This document shows positions 7,596-15,970 of a DNA stretch of 38,929 nt, piece after piece (position 1 is the first letter of the stretch; every line of letters starts with the position of its first letter). The stretch covers positions 1 to 38,929 of the forward strand of contig JAJYZA010000007.1 in assembly GCA_021800365.1 (NCBI GenBank), given 5' to 3'. The notes under the pieces were generated by a model, which saw only the letters and a list, made by a program, of their open reading frames with translations, searched no databases and had not been told where the DNA came from. This DNA is from Nanobdellota archaeon (GTDB lineage Archaea > Nanobdellota > Nanobdellia > Parvarchaeales > Parvarchaeaceae). Position numbers and translations under genes: made by a program.

Positions 7596-9566
7596 TCATA
7601 TCCTTAAGACATATCCAGAAGCTCCATTTTTATCGGCATCGAGATATCCTTTGGTGTCCAGTTTCATCTTTATCTTTCCCTTCTCCAACCCGATATGTCC
7701 GAGGCAATCCATGAACTTCTTAGGAGTCTCGTTTGTGCCGCCTTCGCCGAACAATATCCTTTTTGCCCCTTTCTCTTTCGCCCTTTCCACCAAGTCCCTG
7801 CGGACTGCATCGAATATCTTAGGCTTCCTGAAGGTCCTGTGTCCCTCGACGGAATCGACCAGAAAAGTCCCATCATCCATGTAGCATATCGCGCTCCCAA
7901 GTGTCTTACCGCCGACGTCGTATCTTACAAGTGTAAACCGCTTGTCCCTGCAATAATCGTATATCCCCTCGTGAAAGTACCTTGGAAGGTATACGCAGGC
8001 GATCTGCACCCCGCTGTCATAATCGAGAGGATCATTGCTCTCTACGGCGGAAAGCACCGCATTTCCCCCCGAAAAGCCAGTATCCCTGTAATCCATGCAG
8101 GCAAGAACGTCGTTTATGGATTCGTCCTTAGTCTCCCTTAGGATCATTATGGCTTTATCCACTTCATCCCTGTTTACATAAGAAATGATCTCAGGCAGCT
8201 TTGACTTATACGATGAATTGAATGAATTCCTCGCTCTGTTGACCGTCTTTTCCCCGACGATGCCAGAGGCGAGTCTAAACGCCTCTTCTTCCTTTATCTT
8301 ATCTCTGGATCCAGTCACCGCAAGCAATAAAAGATAAGGCAGCTTACTTCTGTCTATATCCATCTTGTCGCCTCCATCGGAAATGCTGTATTCTTTCCTA
8401 TTCCTTTCCGTCGACTTATTGACCAGTTCGGCCAGTCCTTTTCTTTTCTCTTCATTGACAGAAAACAGCATAAGCATCTTCTCTATGCCAAGCTCCTTAC
8501 TTATCCCATAAGTATCGGATACGTATCTGTAAGCCAGTTTCCCATATGTCTTTATGTTCTCCCCAGTAGGTAGAGGCAGAATGCAGCCGGATTTGACGTA
8601 AGCCGCTACCGCATCAAAGTTCTCTTTCCGATCTATCAACTTATCCAGCCCTTTTCGGCTTATGACGATAATATCATTGTAATTCAGTAGATCCAATGCC
8701 CGTTTTCCAACCTTATTTACGATACCGCATGCCAATCTCACGGCATCTTTGTCCCCCGCGTCAATCGCAATCTTTCCCAGCCCCCAAGCGACTATCCCAG
8801 CAGCCTCTCCTTCATATCTTCCAATCATCCTTGTAGATTCTATGACGGCATCTTTATCCTTCGTGTTAAAAGCAATCTTTCCCAGCCCCCAAGCGACACG
8901 CATCGCAGTAACTCCTTCATATCTTCCAATCATCCTTGTAGATTCTATGACGGTATCTTTATCCTTAGTGCCCATCGCAATCTCTCCCAGTCCAGAAGCG
9001 ACTTCACCCACAGCAGCCCCCCCATATCTTTCAATCGTCCTTGCAGATTCTATGGTAACGTCTTTATCTTTTGTGTATGCTGCAATATACAATAACTGAG
9101 TCGCGACGTTTGTAGTATTATATTTATCTTTTTTTACCACGTTTATTATCTCGTCCAACGACATTATTCTAGCGGCATTTAGAACGGTGTCTTTATCCTT
9201 AGTGTCCGTCGCAATCTCTCCCAGCCCCCAAGCGACTATCCCAGCAGCCTCTCCTTCATATCTTCCAATCATCCTTGCAGATTCTATGACTGCATCTTTA
9301 TCCCCGGTGTCCGTCGCAATCTCTCCCAGCCCCCAAGCGACGTCACTCGCATAATCTCCCCCATATCTTCCGATTATCCTTGCAGATTCTATGACTGCAT
9401 CTTTATCTTTAGCACCTATTGCAATCACCCTTAGCCCCCGAGCGACCTCCCTCGCAACATTTCCTTCATATTTCCCGATCGTCTCTTCAGCAGCAAGCCT
9501 TGCGTCGCGTCCAAGTGCGTCTAGCGCCAAAATATAATCTTTCTCAAGCAAAGTCTCAAGCTTCAT
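7596..9566 (-). CDS. Repeat-family protein copy 2, complete
   Basis: The start is the ATG at 9566 (MKLETLLEKD), as in every other copy; an in-frame ATG at 9611 would bypass the conserved promoter. The product has 656 residues: a 21-residue leader, seven helical repeat units (22-274; the fourth is a divergent 43-residue unit with IMSLDEIINVVKK), then 382 residues shared with the other copies. In the C-terminal region, SGGNAVLSAVESND is followed by VQIACVYLPR and then a strand-strand-helix-strand-helix pattern (TLVRYDVGGKTLGSAICY, GTFLVDSVEGHR, a long helix, AKRILFGEGG, NETPKKFMDCLG) that resembles a GNAT acetyltransferase fold without a clear glycine-rich CoA loop. Function unknown. Confidence 0.85.
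   Translation of the reverse strand: MKLETLLEKDYILALDALGRDARLAAEETIGKYEGNVAREVARGLRVIAIGAKDKDAVIESARIIGRYGGDYASDVAWGLGEIATDTGDKDAVIESARMIGRYEGEAAGIVAWGLGEIATDTKDKDTVLNAARIMSLDEIINVVKKDKYNTTNVATQLLYIAAYTKDKDVTIESARTIERYGGAAVGEVASGLGEIAMGTKDKDTVIESTRMIGRYEGVTAMRVAWGLGKIAFNTKDKDAVIESTRMIGRYEGEAAGIVAWGLGKIAIDAGDKDAVRLACGIVNKVGKRALDLLNYNDIIVISRKGLDKLIDRKENFDAVAAYVKSGCILPLPTGENIKTYGKLAYRYVSDTYGISKELGIEKMLMLFSVNEEKRKGLAELVNKSTERNRKEYSISDGGDKMDIDRSKLPYLLLLAVTGSRDKIKEEEAFRLASGIVGEKTVNRARNSFNSSYKSKLPEIISYVNRDEVDKAIMILRETKDESINDVLACMDYRDTGFSGGNAVLSAVESNDPLDYDSGVQIACVYLPRYFHEGIYDYCRDKRFTLVRYDVGGKTLGSAICYMDDGTFLVDSVEGHRTFRKPKIFDAVRRDLVERAKEKGAKRILFGEGGTNETPKKFMDCLGHIGLEKGKIKMKLDTKGYLDADKNGASGYVLRI
8745..9503 (-). 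repeat. Seven tandem coding repeats (copy 2)
   Basis: Six units of 105 bases and one of 129 bases (43 codons) lie in tandem. Units 3 and 7 are almost the same at protein level (MIGRYEGEAAGIVAWGLG), as expected if one was copied from the other. Confidence 0.85.
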
Positions 9567-9588
9567 AGTGTTTATTGAATATAATTGG

Positions 9589-9597
9589 TATATAAAG
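9589..9597 (-). promoter_or_regulatory. TATA box of repeat-family copy 2
   Basis: CTTTATATA on the minus strand ends 22 nt before the ATG at 9566. The spacer AATTATATTCAATAAACACT is shared with copies 3 and 4, so the whole core promoter is conserved as a unit. Confidence 0.65.
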
Positions 9598-9734
9598 CTT
9601 TCTATTCTCAAGTAGTAAGTAAAATGTATATATGCGAATAAGTTAAAAGCGAAGTTTTTTATCTATAGTTGAATGATACTATGTCGTTCAATGTGCATTT
9701 GCACATATTTAAAATACGAAAAAGTAGATGTTCT

Positions 9735-10952
9735 ATGATCCTACAGAATACGACCCTGGATTTTTTCCTGCTCGGCGCATCTGCTATACTTCTCATCGGA
9801 TTTTTGGGCAGGGCGATAGCAAGGAACACGTCAGTTCCTCACATAGCATGGCTTATGCTATTTGGCATGTTGTTTATCCCAGTCTTTAATTTTGTTCCAC
9901 AATCCAGCCTTTTATCGATAATCTCATTCGTTTCTAGTATCGTTATCCTTATTTTTATGTTCAATGCTGGGCTTAATATCAATCTCCACAGACTTCTCCA
10001 AGAAGCATCTAGGGCTTCCATAGTCGGCATTGTAAATTTCGTTGTAGCTGCAGTAGCGGCGTTCTTTGTGATGTTTTTACTTGGATATGGGATGATCCTG
10101 TCGAGCTTGACAGGCATAATAGTTGGGAGCATAGGCTCGACTGTAATACCATACGTATGGCAAAATGCCCTACGCAGAAATAAAAATAAAGACCTGCTGG
10201 TGTTAGAATCGGCGATATCCGAGCCGTTGAGCATAATCTTAGTTTTGGTCATAATAAGCACAATATTGATCAATAACTATCAGGTAAGTTTTCTTGCTAC
10301 AACATTAGTTTCTGAGTTCTCAATAGCAATAGTTCTTGGGGCCGTTTTTGCGTTTGCGTGGATCCCAGCGATGAGCTATTTTCAGCGATACAAATATGAA
10401 TACTCTTATGCTGCGTCGTTGTCGTTGGTTTTCATAATTTACACAATAGTACAAGATTTGGGCGGAAGTGGGCCTATCGCCGCCTTGATGTTTGGGCTGG
10501 TGATAGCAAATGGTGAAGATATATATCGTGGGCTGAATTATCACCATAGTCACTCCTTCACTTTAAGTAAAGAATCGAAATCGTTTCACGACCTCATAAC
10601 TTTTTTTACGACGTCATTTTTCTTTGTTTATTTTGGCGGACTAATCACGCCGTCCGATTATTACGGCTTTCTTTTAGGAATAATTATCGGACTGGTGTTA
10701 CTTCTTGCTAGAATCGCCAGTACACATCTCGCTTTGTTTAAATCAGAATTTTCAGGAAGCGATAAATCTTTGATATCTTATATGGTTTCGCGTGGCACTG
10801 GTGCTGCCGTGGTAGCTGTATTGCCTATTTCATATGGCATCCTCAATCTGCAGTTTTTAGACGTAATATTCATGACTATCCTTACAACGATCGTTATGAA
10901 CAGCTTGCTGGTGGCAAATTATAAAATAGTACCGCCAATACCGGCAAGTTAA
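9735..10952 (+). CDS. Cation/proton antiporter (CPA family), first of a pair
   Basis: This integral membrane protein of 405 residues has about 11-13 helices and should exchange Na+ or K+ for protons. The start at 9735 is preferred over 9669 because a TATA-like TATTTAAAA (9706-9714) ends 20 nt before it. An N-terminal VPHIAWLMLFGMLF segment and the FMFNAGLNINLHRLLQEA motif (75-92) are typical of NhaP/KefB-type exchangers. The ion-site helix, where relatives have an Asn-Asp or Asp-Asp pair, reads LESAISEPLSI (157-167) with Ser162-Glu163 instead. The second antiporter starts 12 bases after its stop, so the two form one operon. Confidence 0.85.
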   Translation: MILQNTTLDFFLLGASAILLIGFLGRAIARNTSVPHIAWLMLFGMLFIPVFNFVPQSSLLSIISFVSSIVILIFMFNAGLNINLHRLLQEASRASIVGIVNFVVAAVAAFFVMFLLGYGMILSSLTGIIVGSIGSTVIPYVWQNALRRNKNKDLLVLESAISEPLSIILVLVIISTILINNYQVSFLATTLVSEFSIAIVLGAVFAFAWIPAMSYFQRYKYEYSYAASLSLVFIIYTIVQDLGGSGPIAALMFGLVIANGEDIYRGLNYHHSHSFTLSKESKSFHDLITFFTTSFFFVYFGGLITPSDYYGFLLGIIIGLVLLLARIASTHLALFKSEFSGSDKSLISYMVSRGTGAAVVAVLPISYGILNLQFLDVIFMTILTTIVMNSLLVANYKIVPPIPAS

Positions 10953-10964
10953 CGTGCGCGGAAT

Positions 10965-12170
10965 ATGCAAGACCCAATATTCGCTTTTTCGATTGCAGCG
11001 GTTATAATATTTATTGCATTCATAGCCGATCAGTTCTTTAAAAAAAGTGGCATTCCTTCCTTTATTCTCTTGATTTTTGCAGGCATAGTATTGGGACCTA
11101 TTACAAATTTAATCTCAAGAAACGTGCTACTCCCTCTTTTGGGCACGGTAGCAGAATTGACTTTGATGATGGTATTGTTTTATGGCGGGATGGATATAAA
11201 TTTGCACAAACTATTGGCGAATAGCGGGCGTGTTTTTATTCAAGTAGTTTTGTACGTTATCCCTTCGACCATGCTTATTGCGGCATTCGCCAACTACGTA
11301 TTGGGGTGGGGATGGCCCCAGGCTTTGATATTTGGTTCGATCGTCGGTGGTGAAACCACTGCAGCGGTCATGGTGCCTCTTTCCAGAGGCCTTAAATTTA
11401 AAGAAGCTACGAGAGTATTTCTTGTATTAGAATCTGCCATGAACTCCGTGTTTTCAGTTATACTGTTCCTGACTTTCATCGGCTTTTATCAGACAGGAAC
11501 GGCGAGTTCGTATACCGCGATAAGCAGTATAGTATCAAACTTCTCTATAGGCATCGTAATAGGCTTGACTTTGTCCCTTATTTGGGTATCTGTGCTTGCC
11601 TATGTTAAGCAATATAAATATACGTATGTGCTTACGCTCGGGTTTCTTCTTGCTACTTACGTAATCGCGGACGTATTTGGGGGAAGTGCATTGCTGTCAG
11701 TCCTAGTTTTTGGAGTGCTGCTCGCTAACCACAAGTTCGTCGAAACATTCCTCAGAAGAAAACTCCATATCGATACTCTCAAACGCAGGTTGTTTGAGTT
11801 TCAAGGAGAGCTTAGCTTTCTATTGGAGGCATTTATATTTGTTTTCTTGGGGCTTATCGTCAGTATCTCATTAAACAATATATTTTTTGGTCTACTAATC
11901 GGTGGAATGATTACTTTAATATTGTTAATAGTTCGTGGGCTGGCAGTTTCAGTTTCGACTTTTAAATCGACAATAAGCAAAGACAAGAAAACCCTGATGC
12001 TGCTGTGTGCGCAGGGACTTACTCCGGCGACGCTTGCGGTCTTGGCTATCGGATATGGAATCCCCTTAGCAAATACATTCATAGGTTTGGTTACATACGT
12101 AATAATATTTACTAATACTATAACGGCAGTAGGCTCTTTTTTCGCCGCAAAACATTTGAGTGCGGCATAA
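10965..12170 (+). CDS. Cation/proton antiporter (CPA family), second of a pair
   Basis: This 401-residue polytopic membrane protein is paralogous to the gene just upstream. It shows the same LMMVLFYGGMDINLHKLLANS motif region (67-87), a helix GSIVGGETTAAVMVPLSRG and a C-terminal TPATLAVLAIGYGIPL. In the ion-site helix LESAMNSVFSV (155-165), Asn160 is kept but the usual Asp is Ser161. Being in an operon with a sister whose ion site is altered in a different way, the two may work as a heterodimer; that is inference. CPA antiporters are normally homodimers that use the Asp for cation and proton binding. Confidence 0.85.
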   Translation: MQDPIFAFSIAAVIIFIAFIADQFFKKSGIPSFILLIFAGIVLGPITNLISRNVLLPLLGTVAELTLMMVLFYGGMDINLHKLLANSGRVFIQVVLYVIPSTMLIAAFANYVLGWGWPQALIFGSIVGGETTAAVMVPLSRGLKFKEATRVFLVLESAMNSVFSVILFLTFIGFYQTGTASSYTAISSIVSNFSIGIVIGLTLSLIWVSVLAYVKQYKYTYVLTLGFLLATYVIADVFGGSALLSVLVFGVLLANHKFVETFLRRKLHIDTLKRRLFEFQGELSFLLEAFIFVFLGLIVSISLNNIFFGLLIGGMITLILLIVRGLAVSVSTFKSTISKDKKTLMLLCAQGLTPATLAVLAIGYGIPLANTFIGLVTYVIIFTNTITAVGSFFAAKHLSAA

Positions 12171-12334
12171 TAAATACTAAAAGTGCGAGTATCCTACCAA
12201 TTAACGAAGTTTATTAATCATAATACTACGTCATAGCGTTTCTTATGGATAAGTTCTTAGATAGGCCGTAAAAAATCATATTTCATACAATAGTGCACGA
12301 AGCATTCACACAAAAGCGTTATCCGGTAAGGGAT

Positions 12335-14410
12335 CTACGGCTCCCATACATATCCAGAGGCTCCATCTTCATCGGCTTCGAGATATCCTTCGGTGTCCAG
12401 TTTCATCTTTATCTTTCCCTTCTTCAACCCGAGGTGCCCGAGGTAATCCATGAACTTCTTAGGAGTCTCGTTTGTGCCGCCTTCGCCGAACAATATCCTT
12501 TTTGCCCCTTTCTCTTTCGCCCTTTCCATCAAGTCCCTGCGGACCGCATCGAATATCTTAGGCTTCCTAAAGGTCCTGTGTCCCTCGACGGAATCGACCA
12601 GAAAAGTCCCATCCTCTATGTAGCATATCGCGCTTCCTAGTGTCTTGCCTCCGATATCGTATCTTACCAGCGTGAACCTATCGTCCTTGCAGTATTCATA
12701 TATACCTTCATTATAACTTCTCGGAAGATACACGCAGGCGATCTGCACCCTACTGTCATAATCAAGAGGATCATTGCTCTCTACGGCGGAAAGCACCGCA
12801 TTTCCCCCCGAAAAGCCAGTATCCCTGTAATCCATGCAGGCAAGAACGTCGTTTATGGATTCGTCCTTAGTACTCTTTAGTATATTTATCGCTTTGTCCA
12901 CTTCATCCCTGTTTACATAAGAAATGATCTCAGGCAGCTTCGACTTATACGATGAATTGAATGAATTCCTCGCCCTGTTGACGGTCTTTTCCCCGACGAT
13001 GCCAGAGGCGAGTCTAAATGCCTCTTCTTCCTTTAGCTTATCTCTGGATCCAGTCACTGCAAGCAATAAAAGATAAGGCAGCTTACTTCTGTCTATATCC
13101 ATCTTGTCGCCTCCATCGGAGACGCTGTATTCTTTCCTATTCCTTTCCGTTGACTTATTAATCAGTCTGGCCAGTCCTTTTCTTTTCTCTTCGTCGATGG
13201 AAAACAGCATAAGCATCTTCTCTATGCCAAGCTCCTTACTTATCCCATAAGTATCGGACACGTATCTGTAAGCCAGTTTCTCATATGTCTTTATGTTCTC
13301 CCTGGTAGGCAGAGGCAGAATGCAGCCGGATTTGACGTAAGCCGCTACCGCATTAAAATCCTCTTTCTGATCTATCAACTTATCCAGCCCTTTTCGGCTT
13401 ATGGTGGTAATGTCTTTGAGATTCAGTAGATCTAATGCCTGTTTTCCAACCTTATTTACGATACCACATGCCGCCCTCACGGCATCTTTATCCTTCGTTT
13501 CAAATGCAATGTCTACCAGCCCCCCAGCGATCTCTCTTGCAGTATCTCCTTCGTATCTTCCAATCGTCCTTTCAGATTCTATGACTGTATCTTTATCCCC
13601 AGTGTACCACACAACATTTTCCAGATACAAAGCGACCTCTCTTGCAGTATCTCCTTCATATCTCCCGATCGTCCTTGCAGATTCTATGACTACATCTTTA
13701 TCCTTCGTGTCTAATGCAATCTCCCCCAGCTCAGAAGCGACTCCTATTGCAGTATATCCTTCGTATCTTCCGATCGTCCTTGCAGATTCTATGACTACAT
13801 CTTTATCCTTCGTGTTTAATGCAATCCTTCTCAGCCCCCCAGCGACCCCTAGTGCATTATCTCCTTCGTATCTTCCGATCGTCCTTGCAGATTCTATGAC
13901 TGAATCTTTATCCTTCGTGAATTCTGCAATACGCAACAAACAATCCGTGATGTCAGTAGTATACTTCTTTTCTTTTTTTATCGTGTTTATTATCTCGTCC
14001 AATGACATTATTCTCGCGACATTTAGAATGGCGGCTTTATCCTTCGTGTAAATTGCAATCCCCTCTAGCCCATAAGCGATTTTACCAGCAGTCCATCCTT
14101 CATATCTCCCGATCGTCCTTGCAGATTCTATGACTACATCTTTATCCTTCGTGTTTAATGCAATCTCTCCCAGCCCCCAAGCGACCCCTCTTGCAGTATC
14201 TCCTTCGTATCTTCCAATCGTCCTTGCAGATTCTATGACTACATCTTTATCCTTCGTGTCTAATGCAATCTCCCCCAGCCCACAAGCGACCCCTGCTGCA
14301 GTATCTCCCATATATCTTCCGATTGTCTCTTCTATAGCAAGCCTTATGTCGCATCCAAGTGCGTCTATCGCCAAAATATAATCTTTCGCAAGCAAAGTTT
14401 CAAGTTTCAT
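12335..14410 (-). CDS. Repeat-family protein copy 3, complete and longest
   Basis: The product has 691 residues: a leader of 21, eight helical units (22-309; the fourth is the 43-residue divergent unit LNVARIMSLDEIINTIKK), then the 382-residue common region. It shares with copy 4 the tracts AINILKSTKDES and RSYNEGIYEYCKDDRFT, but shares with copy 2 the FGEGGTNETPKKFMD tract, so it is a mosaic. The unit sequence DTKDKDVVIESARTIGRYEG is repeated almost word for word. No targeting signal is visible. It lies downstream of the antiporter operon in convergent orientation. Confidence 0.85.
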   Translation of the reverse strand: MKLETLLAKDYILAIDALGCDIRLAIEETIGRYMGDTAAGVACGLGEIALDTKDKDVVIESARTIGRYEGDTARGVAWGLGEIALNTKDKDVVIESARTIGRYEGWTAGKIAYGLEGIAIYTKDKAAILNVARIMSLDEIINTIKKEKKYTTDITDCLLRIAEFTKDKDSVIESARTIGRYEGDNALGVAGGLRRIALNTKDKDVVIESARTIGRYEGYTAIGVASELGEIALDTKDKDVVIESARTIGRYEGDTAREVALYLENVVWYTGDKDTVIESERTIGRYEGDTAREIAGGLVDIAFETKDKDAVRAACGIVNKVGKQALDLLNLKDITTISRKGLDKLIDQKEDFNAVAAYVKSGCILPLPTRENIKTYEKLAYRYVSDTYGISKELGIEKMLMLFSIDEEKRKGLARLINKSTERNRKEYSVSDGGDKMDIDRSKLPYLLLLAVTGSRDKLKEEEAFRLASGIVGEKTVNRARNSFNSSYKSKLPEIISYVNRDEVDKAINILKSTKDESINDVLACMDYRDTGFSGGNAVLSAVESNDPLDYDSRVQIACVYLPRSYNEGIYEYCKDDRFTLVRYDIGGKTLGSAICYIEDGTFLVDSVEGHRTFRKPKIFDAVRRDLMERAKEKGAKRILFGEGGTNETPKKFMDYLGHLGLKKGKIKMKLDTEGYLEADEDGASGYVWEP
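13484..14347 (-). repeat. Eight tandem coding repeats (copy 3)
   Basis: Seven units of 105 bases and one of 129 bases. The DNA motif GCAGATTCTATGACTACATC recurs in four of the units, indicating recent unit duplication. Confidence 0.85.
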
Positions 14411-14432
14411 AGTGTTTATTGAATATAATTGG

Positions 14433-14440
14433 TATATAAA
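14433..14440 (-). promoter_or_regulatory. TATA box of repeat-family copy 3
   Basis: TTTATATA on the minus strand ends 22 nt before the ATG at 14410, the same geometry and spacer as copy 2. Homology with the copy 2 upstream region fades shortly beyond the box. Confidence 0.6.
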
Positions 14441-14529
14441 CTTTTTTATTCGTTAGTAATGAATAAAGTAGGTACATTTATCCCGATAATTTAGAAGTGG
14501 GATGCTTTAATTTAGTGATTAGATAATAA

Positions 14530-15087
14530 TCAGTGGATATTTTTAACAACGTAATCAGAGCGTGTCTTTTCTGCAGTTTCTGGGTCAAACTTTATGTCTT
14601 TTATCCCGACCACATTGAGGAAATACTTACAGCTTTCACAGACCCAATAATGTCCTGCAAGATAAATCGTCGCCCCGTTTAGTTTTTTAAGTTCTTCTTC
14701 CGAAAAAACTGAAATTATGCCTTCTCTCGTCATTTTTAGATGGCTTGAAAATTTATGCAGTTCCGCGGGCTCCATCTTTGTGCTTATATTAAGACAAGCC
14801 ATACGTTCAGCATGTATCGGTGCGCAAAGTTCATAACCTGTTCCAGTTTTTATAGCGCTTCTCGGGCAAGATAAAATTTTTTGGCCATATTCATAGCCGG
14901 ACGGTGCACAAGAATTTGAACCAAGCGATAGGACGAGATATTTATTTGACAATAGTTCATAACGAGCTATCGCTGCCGCAGTCCGCGTCTTTACACAGTT
15001 CGAATTGCTTAATTCGTTGCGCACGTATCTGAATAGTTCCTCTTCTGTGTTTACAAGTATCCCTAGTAAATTTTTGCGCCAGTTCAT
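14530..15087 (-). CDS. Zinc-dependent CMP/dCMP deaminase-family protein
   Basis: This 185-residue protein of the cytidine-deaminase fold has the zinc site split as usual: CAPIHAERMACL (88-99), with His92 as ligand and Glu94 as proton shuttle, and WVCESCKYFLN (148-158), with Cys150 and Cys153. The GSNSCAPSGYEYG stretch (56-68) and the long insert before HAE resemble ComEB-like dCMP deaminases, where additional Cys/His residues bind a second metal. Members hydrolytically deaminate cytosine nucleotides, often dCMP to dUMP. The usual Pro before the first cysteine is Val here. A TATATAAA-like box lies upstream. The family is likely; the substrate is inferred. Confidence 0.75.
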   Translation of the reverse strand: MNWRKNLLGILVNTEEELFRYVRNELSNSNCVKTRTAAAIARYELLSNKYLVLSLGSNSCAPSGYEYGQKILSCPRSAIKTGTGYELCAPIHAERMACLNISTKMEPAELHKFSSHLKMTREGIISVFSEEELKKLNGATIYLAGHYWVCESCKYFLNVVGIKDIKFDPETAEKTRSDYVVKNIH

Positions 15088-15201
15088 CCAACCATAAGAT
15101 TGTAGGAGGTTTATATACTTTTAAGCCGGATTTGATCGATTCTGAAGTTTAGACTTTACAATCGCTATTAAAGTGTTTGTCTTAAGACGTTATTGTAGAA
15201 G

Positions 15202-15912
15202 TTATAAATAAAAACCTCCTTTGTATTTGTTTACGAAGCACTTCTCGACAGAAGCTGCCAATTCAGGGTTATGAGCACGTACAAAATTCATATACTCTAT
15301 ACATTTCTGTTTGCTTGCGGAGCCTATCTCACCAGTATTTGGATCCGCACTTTCCGGTACCCACGTTAAATATGCCTGTTCTATGTGCGCATACGGGTCC
15401 TCGCTTATTTTCTTGTGAAGCGGTGCATAAACACTAAACCACTCCCATTTTTTCTCCCCAAATTTTTTACCGTATTTGAGGATAGCTTCAAGAGGATATC
15501 CACTCATCAGGCCCATCTCATAATCGTCCTTTGCGTGTATGTGGCGATATTGGTTATCGGCATTTTTGCTTATGCTAAACAACATATCTGCATGTGTTTT
15601 TCGTTTTCCCATATTTAAATTATCAAATATATTTACACCAGTAACGGTACAGTAAAGACCCAGTCTATTTTTAATTACCCTATAAACACTTCTTTTTACC
15701 GCAAGAATTTCTTTATTTGGCATTATTAACTTACCGATTGATTTACTTCCTCTCAAGTCTATATTTTGGATAAGGAGATGGGTAGCAGGTACAAGGTCGT
15801 TTGCAACAAGATAAAGATCTAAGTAGTTCAGTGGATATAACTTGTACTTTTTAGCAACGCCGCTTATTATATCCTCTATAGTCTGCTTGCGTCTAACGAT
15901 GTAATTAACCAT
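15202..15912 (-). CDS. Hypothetical protein
   Basis: A 236-residue soluble protein that I do not recognise. The N-terminal 50 residues look like a helix-rich domain (QTIEDIISGVAKKYKLYPLN). The middle has strands (KSIGKLIMPNKEILAVKRSVYRVI). A distinctive YEMGLMSGYPLEAILKYGKKFG segment (about 132-153) and a C-terminal CIEYMNFV...CFVNKY segment follow. No catalytic pattern is evident. It lies between the deaminase and fumarase genes on the same strand, with 100 and 60 bases to its neighbours, so a shared operon is possible but not shown. Confidence 0.65.
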   Translation of the reverse strand: MVNYIVRRKQTIEDIISGVAKKYKLYPLNYLDLYLVANDLVPATHLLIQNIDLRGSKSIGKLIMPNKEILAVKRSVYRVIKNRLGLYCTVTGVNIFDNLNMGKRKTHADMLFSISKNADNQYRHIHAKDDYEMGLMSGYPLEAILKYGKKFGEKKWEWFSVYAPLHKKISEDPYAHIEQAYLTWVPESADPNTGEIGSASKQKCIEYMNFVRAHNPELAASVEKCFVNKYKGGFYL

Positions 15913-15970
15913 AAACGAGATTATTGGTTATTTTTTATTAAAGAATGCACTTACTATAAATAGCTGGATT

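Larger units (their letters stand above)
7485..9654. repeat. Duplicated block A (partner of 25031-26966)
   Basis: From GAGTAATTAAAGGAAG at 7485 to AAAGCGAAG ending at 9654 this stretch matches 25031-26966, including about 110 bases of noncoding DNA past the stop codon and about 90 bases upstream of the start codon. The two blocks differ in length (2170 and 1936 bases) because of different numbers of internal coding repeats. Outside these limits the two loci share nothing. Confidence 0.8.

Noticed and set aside
9567-9611. Upstream ATG for repeat-family copy 2, adding 15 residues
   Set aside because: The added stretch (MRIESFIYQLYSINT) contains the TATA box and spacer; every other copy starts at MKLET.
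7485-9654. The duplicated block as a transposon
   Set aside because: The edges are sharp, but no terminal inverted repeats, target-site duplication or transposase gene were found, so I list it as a duplication only.
13484-14347. CRISPR-like array
   Set aside because: The repeats are 105-base coding units without alternating unique spacers, they stay in frame, and the translation is a regular helical repeat.
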